From positions 10,167,017 to 10,231,016 of the forward strand of contig JAJEKV010000025.1 of NCBI GenBank assembly GCA_021234155.1: a DNA stretch of 64,000 nucleotides, read 5' to 3'. Positions 33,428 through 44,165 of the stretch are shown one piece after another. The notes beneath the pieces are model-generated. The model was not told the origin of the DNA. It did not search any database and saw nothing but the letters and a program-made list of their open reading frames with translations. Origin of the DNA: Isoetes taiwanensis (Eukaryota; Streptophyta; Lycopodiopsida; Isoetales; Isoetaceae). Position 1 is the first letter of the stretch. Each line of letters begins with the position of its first letter. Made by a program: the position numbers and the translations under genes.

Positions 33428-33622
33428 ACCATAGCTCCATCGGAGCTCTAAAACAGAAGCAAAGCTCCACTAGAGCCCTAGCAGCAGCAGACAAGGAGCC
33501 CACATGGGCTTATGCTTGGCAAATCGGATGGCAGAACAACCATAGCTCCACCGGAGCTCTTAAACGGAGGCACAGCTCCACCAGCAGACAGAGAGCCCAC
33601 ATGGGCTTATGCTTGCCAAATT
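33428..33622. repeat. tandem duplication upstream of the PPR gene
   Basis: Blocks with CATAGCTCCAYCGGAGCTCT, then CAGCAGACA, GAGCCCACATGGGCTTATGC and TTG, occur at about 33432-33525 and 33541-33622. GAGCCCACATGGGCT is nearly palindromic. The position, 500-700 bp before the PPR start, allows a 5' UTR or promoter role, but nothing shows it. Confidence 0.6.
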
Positions 33623-34110
33623 GGATTTCGTGAGCCCTGACCTCCCTGCCTCAATGAAAATCCCTCACCCAGGAGCCCTCTGTAAGCTGTTGCCGTCTCT
33701 GTCGAAAAAAGAAAGGGGCGTGCACTCTTATCTATGCCCTAAGAAAACAGCCCCGACCACTGCAAACGAAATACATTCTAAAAAACCTGTAAAAAGGAAA
33801 CAATGACCACTAAATGCAAATAAGCTGCTCCTGCAAAACATACAGTTTCACATACTATACATCGCCGAAATCATAGTCCACACCATGGGACAAACGTATA
33901 GTTAAAGAGCGCGGAACCTATCCCACCGGAAAAATACAAAAACCTCATATTTTCAAACATTGGAAAAAGCTTGAAAAATTTCCTCTATACAGCGCTGTCT
34001 GTGATATCGAAATCGAACACGATCTAATGGCGCCGTGCCTCGAAAAACTACAATACAGATGCTTATCATAGGGGTTATCAGTCTGGCGGAAAGGTTCTTC
34101 AAGGTATCCC

Positions 34111-37100
34111 ATGATCAGCATTCCTTTTGTGTATGCTTCGTCCTCAGTTTCTAGCACCCTTGCTTACTGTCAGAGCATTCTTCGGCCTCATTTGTGTAGG
34201 TACAACGGTTCTCACATTTTTTTATTCGGAAGCGCCTTCTGGATCATACAAAATTGTGCCTACAGAGGCTTTGAGGATTTTAGCAAGTTTTGTAAAGAAG
34301 CTCCTTTGGATGATGCAATTGCGTTAGCTAGAAGTAGAAGACAACAAGGCATTTCCATAACCAGAGACAATGCATATTATCTCCTACAAAGTTGCCACAA
34401 AAGAAAGGACCTGGAATGTGTCAGACAGGTCAATGTTCTTATTGTTCAGAGCGGTCTTACTTCAGTTGCTGCCTTGGGAGATCATCTTATTAGGCTCTTC
34501 GCATCGCATGGAAGCTTACTTGAAGCCAATAAAGTCATTAACGTTCTTGGAGATCCAAGTGCTTATACATGGGAGGCTCTTATTTTGGCAAATGCCAAAC
34601 TTGATCAAAGCCCAACCGCCCTAGAATTGTACTATATAATGATGTTATCGAGTACAGAGTGTGACCAATATGTATACTGTGCTCTTTTGAAGGCATGTAT
34701 AATGAATGAAGCCCTTCCTCGGGGCAGACTTGTCCATGAACAGGTTAAAAAAAGAGAACTTAAACTGGATATTGTTCTTGGAAGCGCATTAGTTGATATG
34801 TATGCAAAATGTGGAAGCCTCGATGAAGCCAGAGAAACATTTGATAAACTGCACAAAAAAGATGCTGTATCATGGGGTGCAATGATTGCAGGGTATGCAC
34901 AGTGTGGAGAGTGTTCTCTAGCTCTAGAATGCTTTGAGGCAATGCAAGTGGGAGGCATGAAACCAAATGTAGTGTCATGGGGAGCTTTGATTGCCGGATA
35001 TGCGCAACATGGAGAAGCTCTTTTGGCCCTTGAATGCTTTCAAGAGATGCAAGACAAATCTGTCACACCAGACGAAATTGTATTTCTGAGTGCCTTAAGG
35101 GCTGCGGCAACTCTAGGAGCAGTTGCGCAGGGCAGGATCATTCACGAGCAGATCAGGCACCGCGGACTTGAATTTCAAGTTGTCATGGGAAGCACACTGG
35201 TTGATATGTATGCAAAATGTGGGAGCTTGTACGAGGCTTCCAATATTTTCTATGCAATGCCGTGTCGTAATATAGTTTCATGGAATGCAATGATGGCAGG
35301 ATATGTCCAGCATGGGGAAAATCACTTGGCATTGGAATGTTTGGACATGATGCAGCAAGAAGGGTTGCAACCCAATGTTGTATCATGGAATACAATAATT
35401 TCAGGGTATACTCAACATGATGAAGGTCTTCTAGCACTAAAATGCTTTGATAGAATGAAGCAAGAAGGGATAATGCCAGATACAGCCACATTTTTGAGCC
35501 TACTGAAAGCCTGTGCTACTCTTGGAGGTTTGGAGCAGGGAAGGCTTATCCATCAGCAGATCATAACGAATAATCTTCAATCAGATATTGCTATGGGTAG
35601 TACCTTGATAGATATGTATACCAAAAGTGGGAGCATTGGGGAAGCATGCAGGATGTTCAATGAAATGCCAAACCGGAATGTGGTATCATGGAATGCAATT
35701 ATTGCAGGATGTGCACAACATGGTGAAGCTGATCTTGCCCATGAATATTTTGTAGAAATGCAACAAGAAGGCATAAAACGCAATGTAGTATCATGGAATG
35801 CAATGATTGCGGGATATACCCAAGGAGGCATGGGTCTCCTTGCCTTGGAATGTTTTATTGACATGCAACAAGACTGCATAAAGCCCAATGAAATCACATT
35901 CTCCAGTAGCTTGAAAGCATGTTCAAGCACAAGGGCAATTATGCAAGGCAGGCTTATTCATGCACAAACCATTGAAAGTGGCTTCTGCTCATCCATTGCT
36001 GTTGGAAATGTCTTGATAGACATGTATGCCAAGTGTGGACACATAAAGGAAGCTGCCAAAGCATTTCATAATTTGAGAAATGGAGATATAATAGCATGGG
36101 GTGCATTGATTACAGGATACATTCATTGTGGGCTTGATCATGCAGCTTTAGAGTGTTTCAAGGAAATGCAACAAGATGGGATAAAGACAGATGAGGTCAT
36201 ATTCTTGACAATTCTGAAAGCATGTGCCAACCTAGAAGCAATTGATCAGGGGAAGATCATTCATGCACATGTTATTCACAACAAATTCCAATTTAATATC
36301 ATTGGAAGCGCTCTGGTTGGCATGTATGCCAAATGTGGAAGGCTCCAAGAGGCACACAGGGTTTTCCATGAAAGCCCAAGTCCTGATATCATTTTATGGA
36401 ACTCCATGATTGCAGGATACAGCAAACACGGGGAAGGCATTCTTGCACAAGAATGTTTGGAGAGCATGAAACAGCATGGTATTATGCCAAATGTTGTGTC
36501 CTGGAATTCGTTGATTGCAGGACATCTTGAGCATAATGAAAGTCCTCTGATTCTTGAATTTTTGAAAAAGATGCAACAAGAAGATATCAAGTGTAATGAA
36601 GTTACATTCTCAAGCATCTTAAAGGCATGTGCTGACATGGGAGCGATTGATCAGGGGAAGCTTGTCCATGAACAGATTATAAAAGCTGAAATTCACACTG
36701 ATATCGTTATGGGAAATAGCTTGATCGATATGTATGGCAAATGTGGAGAATTAGATGAGGCAAGAAAGCTCTTTGACATAATGTCCAATCGAGATTGCGT
36801 TTCCTGGAGTACAATGATTGCAGCGTATGCACAGTATGGGAATGGTCTTCTGGCTCTAGAGTGCTTTCAGATAATGCAACAGTTAGGCATACAGCCAGAT
36901 GAGCTATCAATTACTAGTATTTTAATTGGATGCAGCAGGTTAGGCTTTGTGGAGGAAGGCTATTGGTATTTCAAGCTTATGACAGAATATCATGATACTC
37001 AGCCAAGCACGTGTCTGGTCGACCTTCTAGGCCGTGCTGGATGCCTCAGTGAAGCAGAAAAGGTACTCCGTACAACCATGGATACAGATGTTGTGGCATG

Positions 37101-37320
37101 GACGAGTTTACTTGGTGCTTGTAGAATACATGGAAGTGTTGAAGTGGGCAGGCACTGCTTTGATGAAATTGTTTCTTTGGATCCCAGTTGTATTACTGCA
37201 TATGTGCAGTTGTCAAATATATATGCTGATGCTCACATGCAGATGGATGTTTGCAGAGTTGAAAAGCTGAAGATTGCTCATGTGCTGAGACAGAAACATT
37301 ATTCTGATGAGTTCAGCTGA
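34111..37320 (+). CDS. PLS-class pentatricopeptide repeat protein, E-type (no DYW)
   Basis: PPR proteins bind organellar RNA one base per repeat and direct editing, splicing or stability; this class acts in mitochondria or plastids. The intron-less frame of 1069 codons starts MISIPFVYASSS, with a Ser/Tyr/Arg-containing N-terminus compatible with organelle import (about 60 residues). Degenerate repeats begin near residue 85 (AYYLLQSCHKRKDL, LGDHLIRLFASHGSLLEA). They are followed by about two dozen P, L and S repeats with LVDMYAKCGSLDEA, SWNAMIAGYAQHGE and LLKACA motifs. Extra KPNVVSWNALIAGY-type repeats are inserted between ordinary SWN repeats. The C-terminus has VDLLGRAGCLSEAEKVL, WTSLLGACRIHGSVEVG and YVQLSNIYADA (E1/E2 motifs), then stops 20 residues later with no DYW deaminase domain. 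It probably recruits a separate deaminase or serves in RNA stabilisation. No stops or frameshifts; I chose the first ATG of the frame. Confidence 0.95.
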   Translation: MISIPFVYASSSVSSTLAYCQSILRPHLCRYNGSHIFLFGSAFWIIQNCAYRGFEDFSKFCKEAPLDDAIALARSRRQQGISITRDNAYYLLQSCHKRKDLECVRQVNVLIVQSGLTSVAALGDHLIRLFASHGSLLEANKVINVLGDPSAYTWEALILANAKLDQSPTALELYYIMMLSSTECDQYVYCALLKACIMNEALPRGRLVHEQVKKRELKLDIVLGSALVDMYAKCGSLDEARETFDKLHKKDAVSWGAMIAGYAQCGECSLALECFEAMQVGGMKPNVVSWGALIAGYAQHGEALLALECFQEMQDKSVTPDEIVFLSALRAAATLGAVAQGRIIHEQIRHRGLEFQVVMGSTLVDMYAKCGSLYEASNIFYAMPCRNIVSWNAMMAGYVQHGENHLALECLDMMQQEGLQPNVVSWNTIISGYTQHDEGLLALKCFDRMKQEGIMPDTATFLSLLKACATLGGLEQGRLIHQQIITNNLQSDIAMGSTLIDMYTKSGSIGEACRMFNEMPNRNVVSWNAIIAGCAQHGEADLAHEYFVEMQQEGIKRNVVSWNAMIAGYTQGGMGLLALECFIDMQQDCIKPNEITFSSSLKACSSTRAIMQGRLIHAQTIESGFCSSIAVGNVLIDMYAKCGHIKEAAKAFHNLRNGDIIAWGALITGYIHCGLDHAALECFKEMQQDGIKTDEVIFLTILKACANLEAIDQGKIIHAHVIHNKFQFNIIGSALVGMYAKCGRLQEAHRVFHESPSPDIILWNSMIAGYSKHGEGILAQECLESMKQHGIMPNVVSWNSLIAGHLEHNESPLILEFLKKMQQEDIKCNEVTFSSILKACADMGAIDQGKLVHEQIIKAEIHTDIVMGNSLIDMYGKCGELDEARKLFDIMSNRDCVSWSTMIAAYAQYGNGLLALECFQIMQQLGIQPDELSITSILIGCSRLGFVEEGYWYFKLMTEYHDTQPSTCLVDLLGRAGCLSEAEKVLRTTMDTDVVAWTSLLGACRIHGSVEVGRHCFDEIVSLDPSCITAYVQLSNIYADAHMQMDVCRVEKLKIAHVLRQKHYSDEFS

Positions 37321-38040
37321 TAGGAGATTGTGGCAATGTGAGAGTAGACAAATTGCTTCCATAAAAGCATTTTAAAAATGGGACAAAACTTATTCATTGA
37401 CAAAACTTATCCATTTTGCCCATACATGCAGGCAAAAACAGTAAGTATTGTAATAGACACTCCCGCAAACATGCAACAGAAAGATGGCACTACTTTTTTT
37501 GTTCATAATATAAGACTTTCGTACAAGGTGGAAGTTGACATTCTGGGGCATGCTGAGCTGATAAGGAGTTGTGCCTATATAAAGATCAATATTGTGGAGT
37601 ATACAAGCATGCTTTAGTGCTCAGAGCATGCATATCTATGAAAACATGTATAGATGAATGACATCAACTGTTTGCCCATACCAGCAGGCAGAAGTAATGA
37701 TTCTAGAAACTGGTTCACTGCAAACATGCAATGCAAAGATAGCACAAGTAATTTATCCCATAATTGGGATCCTTTGAAACAAGACGTTCTCTGAATACCT
37801 CAGTGCTAAGCAATGCTGAAACTGCACTAGAGCAAGAGTGCACATCTATCTCATTAATGGGCTCCTTTGAAACCACATGTTCTCCAACCACCACAGTGCT
37901 AAGCAATGCTGAACTGCACTAAAGCAAGACTGCATAGTGCATATGCAAAGTCCCTTTGTTGTTGGTAGCCAATTCTTTATGATGCATGAACTGGGGAAAA
38001 GCACAAGTTGATCAAAGAAGTTCCATCCTTAGATTAGGGT
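37321..38040 (+). other. 3' flank of the PPR gene with decayed internal duplications
   Basis: TTTGCCCATACATGCAGGCA near 37414 is repeated with changes near 37671, and CAGTGCTAAGCAATGCTGAA occurs near 37800 and 37892. No coding sequence is recognised. It may include the PPR 3' UTR; no clear poly-A signal was identified. Confidence 0.4.
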
Positions 38041-38049
38041 GAACTTGGT

Positions 38050-38112
38050 AGAACTACAACTTTTTACGCCCATAATGACGGTACTACAACTTTTTACGCC
38101 CATAATGACGGT
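38050..38112. repeat. perfect two-copy tandem duplication, 30-bp unit
   Basis: The unit contains CTACAACTTTTTACGCCCAT followed by AATGACGGTA. Two identical copies lie at about 38053-38082 and 38083-38112. Identity implies a recent slippage or duplication event. Confidence 0.85.
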
Positions 38113-38465
38113 ACCTCATCTAATTTGGGGACAAGGGAACCCATCGTGTATTGGAAAGCAACTTATAGAAAGGGGTCATCTACTTGTATATGAGGAGCTA
38201 ACTTGGATGAGGAGGGAATGTAAATACTAAACAATTTTTTTTATTGGCTCCTTTACTTCTAAACCGGCATGCTTTGCATCGATGATTGACTTAGCAACGT
38301 TACCCACCCTTTAAATAGACCTCTAAGGGATTTTTTTAGGAGCCATTATTCATAAGGGTAACCAAAAACAAAAAAAACGGTTCACCATGAAGGGCAAACG
38401 TAAACCGCCATTTGGGAAAATTCCTGGAATATTTCCTATTTGTTCACTTTAGGTAATTTTAGTTT

Positions 38466-39475
38466 ATGGGTGTCTGGAGGCGCCGCTTACAGCGCCGCCA
38501 TAGTAATTCATTCGAGCTACCGCCATAGCCATTCATTCGCCATAGCCGGCAGAGCAGAGCATTTGGAGCTTCCCATTCATGACTTCAGAGCAGAGCAGAG
38601 CAGAGCTTCCCATTCGAGCGGCCAGCAGAGCCCCTGTTCGAGATCATGAAGCACGATTTTCATGATTTTCATGGTTTTTTTAAAGCAGGAACCTATGTCT
38701 GCTGTAGCGATGGATGCCTCAGAGGCTACACATCTTGTATTTGCGACAGTACAAGCCTTGGATCCAGACAATATGCCAAAAATTATAGGTTATTTTCTGG
38801 TGCAAGGTTATGGAGCATAGGAGATGATGAGATGGCCAGAACAGGTCCCGGCAATCAAGGTAATATTGGGAACCGAAAAGCCGCAGAAGATTCGTTAGGA
38901 GCCATGGCCTGGCCCCAAGAGATGAGCAACCGGCATTCCCAATCAGACGCAGAGATGAGGAGCAGAGGTGCGAAGGCAGCAACCAAGCAGAGCAAAACAA
39001 AGATTTCCTTGCCCAAGGATTTCCGGATGCTTCTAGAAATCTGCTTCCGGAACACACAATATTTGCAAAGATTTTCAGATGAGCTTTGCCTAGATTCATC
39101 CCTGCACTGCATTCGCTGCTGCTATCAGCTGCATCCGGAACACCAGGTAAGGAAGGGGAGATCAGAAGATAGCGGAGATAAAGCGGGAAGAATCAATAAA
39201 ATCCTCAATAGGGTTGGATCTCCAATAAAATCCTCTGTCTTCCTAGAATTAGGCCATAGCCAGGCCATAGCCGTGGAAAAATCCAAGAACGGAATTTCCC
39301 CCAAATCGCGGCTTACGTGAGGTAGCCAGCTGGAATGAGGGTTTTCTGATGGGTAAATCGACAGGCGGCGCCACCGTGAGCGGCCGCCGCTCATGGCGGC
39401 GCCGCCTGTCGATTTACCTGGCGGCGCCGCCTGTCGATTTACCGATTGGAACCCCTCATTCTGGCCGGTTACCTA
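38466..39475. mobile_element. possible foldback element containing a captured gene fragment
   Basis: The right part (39319-39475) is a large inverted repeat. GGTAAATCGACAGGCGGCGCC on the left arm pairs with its inverse after a short GC-rich centre, and the outer arms carry GGAATGAGGG and, inverted, AGAATGAGGGG. A third copy of GGCGGCGCCGCCTGTCGAT follows in tandem. At the left, GGCGCCGCTTACAGCGCCGC (38480) repeats the GGCGCCGC theme. A CCCH-zinc-finger gene fragment lies between. Left boundary and target duplication are uncertain. Confidence 0.4.
38710..38820 (+). pseudogene. fragment of a plant CCCH zinc finger protein gene (N-terminus)
   Basis: The frame opens MDASEATHLVFATVQALDPD and continues NMPKIIGYFLVQGYGA, then TAG. 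Plant CCCH-type zinc finger proteins of one subgroup begin MDxxEATrxVfxriQxLDPEN, then KIxGxLLxQDxGExEMIR. After the stop the reading continues EMMR, so a one-codon change truncates what would have been that block. The zinc fingers and RNA-binding domain are absent. The upstream 250 bp (GAGCAGAGCAGAGC repeats) resembles a 5' UTR. Confidence 0.55.
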
Positions 39476-40140
39476 GCACATAGAGGGACCCTTGAAAATA
39501 AGGGCAATAATCTAGAAAAATCTTACATTTTGTTAAGAAGCTTTCTCTAAATATATTCATATCTATTTATTTATATCTCTTATGTTTATTATCTTCTCTA
39601 CTATTGAATTTTGAAGATTTAAAAGACTGACCACTAGACCATAACAAATGCTTTAGTATGTAGAAGTGGATCAATCAAATTCGATTAGTGTCCCTCAACT
39701 CAATGACCGACTAAAATTAATGAATGTGATTTTCTTTTGTCTAGCGAAAAAAAGGAAAATGGGTAGCGAAAATATAGAAATACATGAGAGCAAGCTCTTT
39801 TGTCAATTTTCCATTAGGTTCCATCCAACAGCTTTAATCTACTGCCCTTTTTTTTAATCTATTGTTGTTATTATATGTCCTATAGTAGAATATAAAAGGA
39901 GTTTTCCTAAGATTGAATAGCATCAAATATGAGCAGGTTGTATTTCAAGAGATTGAACATATTGATGTTTATGTCAATGAATGGTTTAAACTTTGATGGT
40001 TTGCCAGTATCGAGGCTTCATACCAGAGTTGAGTATGTTTCAAATATGATACTAATACTATGTTTCCTTTCCGAAACTAATAAGCTATCCTTCCTATTGT
40101 AATGCAGTATCCAATTTTTGTTTTCATCTAATTTCTTCCT
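39476..40140. other. AT-rich non-coding sequence
   Basis: No gene or repeat structure recognised. Confidence 0.45.
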
Positions 40141-40149
40141 TAATAATTA

Positions 40150-43100
40150 CCATAGCATGACACGTTACATTCATGGCATTTATGGCATTTATGGCGGCCA
40201 TCTAATTATGAGCATATGATATGGTGCATTTATGGCATTTATGGCGGGCATCAAGCCCTGAACCCAGTCGAAAAATAAACGAAAAAAAAAGACAAACCTG
40301 TGCCCCTGTTTTTGCCCAGTTCTTGTCCTATGTTTCTAAAGTGGGTTTCATATAGTTTGGAGCTTTCCTGGTTAACAGGGTCTCAAACCTATTTACTTCC
40401 ATGTATTTAAGGGTTCGTTGACAAATACTGTAGATATATTTTACAATTGCCTTTATAAGATACATTGTCTAAGATTACATTCCACACAACTCGTTTTTGC
40501 TCGTTCTATTTTTCAACAGGCATTGGGATGCTATTTTGCAATAGTTATTTCTTGGATCAGGTCATTCATCGCCTTGAGGATTTATAGTTTTGGGATTTTG
40601 TGGCATGTGTAAATGGCGAATCCATGTGATTTCCAGCAGGTATTTTTTGGCTTATATAATTTTGGGACCTTGTGCGAGGTTGGTTTCTTATTGCATTTGT
40701 TTCATTGCCTTGCATTCCTCTTTCTGTATGTGTGCTTGCGCTTAAAACATGTTACTTTGTTGTCCTTTTTGGAGACATTGCTCTGAGATCTGGCCTTATG
40801 TTGGCGATTGTCCTTCATCATGTAACGTTGAAACTTATCGAAGTTTTTGCGTTCTCTGTTCTTGGCAGTGGATGACATGTTATGTTGTTAGGTGGGTTTT
40901 TTCATTTTTCAGACTCAGCACATCTTTTCTTGCGTATACAACACCAATTTTACGTATTTGGGTGATTCTTTACTTACGTTCGCCCCGCTTTGTTCTATTC
41001 GCAGTCAGCTACTCTTTCCATGTATAGCTTTACTTACACTATGTCACTTTACATAGTCATATTGTTGTCATTTAATTTCACATGTCCATTATCTCTTTTG
41101 CTTTATTATTGCATTTGTACGGCACTAGCTTTACTACGGAGATGTCATTTTACGTAGTCATTATGTTTCACTTGTCCTTTTCTTTTCTCATTCTACCATA
41201 TCGCTCACCTCCTGGCACTCAACCGGGACCTCAAGCATTGTTGACCTTCACTTTCTCCTTTCCCTTGGCTATAACCTCACCTTGACTTCGGCCTCACATT
41301 TGACCTAAACTGCTTGTGCATCGTCCTCTTACTTTTCTTCAGACTTAAGCCTCCTTTTTGTTTGATCCATGATGTGATCCAAATTTAACCTCCCATCTTG
41401 ACCTTCCTCTTGATTTGTGCTGACATGTCTGCCACTTCTACCTCAACCTCTTCCCTTATTTTTTAATTGTACTATTCATATTGCGGCATCTAATCATGGC
41501 TCTAAGCCCGTGGTCTTGTTTTCCTTACGACATCTCATTTAATACTGTCGTTTCTCTTTTATTCCTCATTTCCATATTGTTTTCAAAATGCGTTGCATTG
41601 CATTATTTGTCGCAAACCAGTGATGACTTTAAGGTGTGAAACTTCGTAAAGTTGCTATATTTTACCCTTTTTTAAAATCTGGACTCGATGGTGTACTAGG
41701 ATGCGTAGCCTAAGGAACTTCATAAAATCGCCAAAATTTGATAATATTGCATTCCAATTATAGTAAATTCGCCAAATTAACGGACACTATGCTATTTGGC
41801 CACTTGTAGTTTGGCGTCACATTCTTGAAGTTTTAGGTATTTTTGGCACTATCGTTATACTTCATTTGCATATTTGCTATTTAGCCTTATCTGGATATGC
41901 CAAATATTGCGTTTGGCACTCCATTGCAATTTTTGACATGGGTTTCTATATCATTTTTTATTTTTAATACTTATCTTTATCTAAATGTGGAATATATTGA
42001 GTTGTTGCGCCCGAGGTATTGTATTGAGCGCATTCTAATTTTGTGCGCTGATTCTAATTATCTCGGGGAGTCCGTTTCTAGCTGGCTATTGATATCTTTT
42101 TGCACGTATATCATGCTTTCCGAGAGTTAGTCTTGTCTCATTCATCTAGCTATTTTTGTGATTTTTTATTCGGAGTATTTAGAATATATGTTTTTTTGTG
42201 TTGATTTTGGTCATGGAAATCTTTATCCACCATTTTCTTTTATTGCTCTTCTATATTTGCACGTATTTTGCCCATCCTGAATTCCATTTTCTGCATCTGT
42301 GCTTCCACTTGGATTTGAATTTTGTCATTACATATCAGGTGATCTAGGTTCGTTTTTTGATTGCATGCTTCTTTAACATATTTTCTCGAGGTTGGCAATC
42401 GTGGCTTTATTTTTTGTTTTTTTTTTTTTTTTTGTTTTTTTGAAGGCAAGGTATTTTTATATTTTATTAATAAAGGTGGTCCAAAGACCTTATTACAAGA
42501 CTCCTCAAGAGCCAGATAGGAAGAGTTATATCATTCATTAGAACACATAAATCATCACATAACAAAATATCAGGTACTTAGGTTGGGACCCCCTCGACCT
42601 ATTTTTTGTATTTGGGCCGAATCTCCAGGGATACATGTCTCGAATTGTCCATTATTGCACCTAGGTTTGTTATTGAATTTATCTTTTATGCGTTTACATC
42701 TTGGTGTGCATACTCATCATACATCATTTGAGTTTAAGCGCATCATTTGAGCTTAAATGCATCATTTGAACCTTAGGTACTTGCTTTGACTTTATAGTGT
42801 ACATATTTTTTGTATGAAAGTGAGCTTGATATTTGACAGTTGTTTACTCTACCCTCTTAGTGTATTATCAGGGGCCTCACTTGAATCTTGAGAGCAAATT
42901 CCACTTTCAGGACCTGCTTTCCATTTTTCTAAACCGTTGTTAATTAGCTGCCTTACTGCCCGCCCACCTTGCCTACTCTTAATATCCACCTTTGCTCTCC
43001 CATTCTTGTTCACGCACATTCCTCGCACTTTGTGAACCTCTTCGTTAGGGAATCTGGTTTCTTGACCTTCCCCTTGACTTTGCACTCCCATGGCTCCACC

Positions 43101-44165
43101 TTTACCTCAACCTCGTTCCCGTTCTGGTAAGTGTTATTTATATTGGGGCATCTATTCATATGTTTCGGCATGCTATCAAATTTCCTTCTGACATCTCATC
43201 CACAACTACATTTTCTCTTTTAGTTAACAGTTTCCTATTGCTTTCCAAATGCATTGCACATTTTTGTTACAAGTACGTTTTATATGGCCAATTTTAAGTT
43301 TACATTGTAGTGTTGTTGTTGTTTTTTATAGTTTTAGGCTGTCCTTACCCCATTATCATATATCATTTCACTTGCTTTATGTGCACATGACTTATTTGCA
43401 TTTGGCACTTCATTGCATTTTTGTGTCATGGGTTTTATATTGGACATATCCTCTTTGGTTCTCATTTTTTTGGTTATGACATATTTGTGTTTGACACTCC
43501 ATTGCATTTTTAGTACAGGCATGATCTATGGACACCATCCTTGTCGTTGACGTTTTTTACATTCTTATTGCAACTTTGTCCAGATTTTTCATTTTTTGGA
43601 TCCTTTGTTCTCGCGAGCCACACTTTGTCATATCATCAACCTCAAGAATTCCGCTCTAACCTTGACACTCTCGCCCTTCATCTCCCCTATATCATTGACC
43701 ATAACCTTACCTCACCTTGCACCCTATGCTTATTTCTTATTGCATTTTTTCCCATGCCCAGCATTCATCCTTTCTCATATTTTGCCTAAACTTAAATTAT
43801 GTTACGTTGTTGCCCTTCTTTCCACGCAATTGCTCTACAATCTGTCATTACATTGGTGCTTGTCATTCATTCTGTAACATTTATGCTTAGAAAAGTCCCC
43901 TTTTTCGTATCCTTCGTCATTACCTTACCTTCTCCTTAGACCCTGATTCCGACCCCATCATCTTGTCTTCGCCTTACACCCACTTGGTACGCACTCTGCT
44001 CGTCGCAGCAGTGGCGCAGTAGGAGCGGCCCAAGGAGTTTCGCATGATGGTGGTCCTTCTTAAGGCAGACGCCAGTCGTCATCTTCTCACTCTTGCTATG
44101 TCATTTGAACTCTAACTCAATGTCTTGATGTTTCTCGTCGGCGTGGCTTATATAAAGAAAATTGT
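40150..44165. repeat. pyrimidine-rich region of degenerate internal repeats
   Basis: Strong T and C bias on the plus strand. Distant parts match: ACCTCAACCTCTTCCCTTA (about 41441) with CCTCAACCTCGTTCCCG (about 43106); CGACATCTCATTTAATACTG (about 41528) with TGACATCTCATCCACAAC (about 43188); and TTACTTTGTTGTCCTTTTTG (about 40752) with TTACGTTGTTGCCCTTC (about 43802). Spacings of about 1.66 kb fit an old, decayed duplication. GGCATTTATGGCATTTATGG occurs at about 40173 and 40216. No protein recognised. Confidence 0.5.
42418..42590 (-). mobile_element. LINE-type 3' end (poly-A tail on minus strand)
   Basis: Poly-T at 42418-42435 is followed by GTTTTTTTGAAGGCAAGGTA and TTTATTAATAAAG. On the minus strand this is an AATAAA-type signal then a poly-A tail. 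The GAAGG-plus-poly-T boundary matches the tail of the LINE at 46755. The body is only about 150 bp and encodes nothing recognisable. Confidence 0.5.

Noticed and set aside
34127-36910. Other long frames on both strands across the PPR gene
   Set aside because: They are shadows of the 1069-codon frame and have no independent motif support.
38646-39320. 224-codon frame over the CCCH fragment
   Set aside because: It is in a different frame from the recognisable CCCH peptide and extends into the foldback; no homology recognised.
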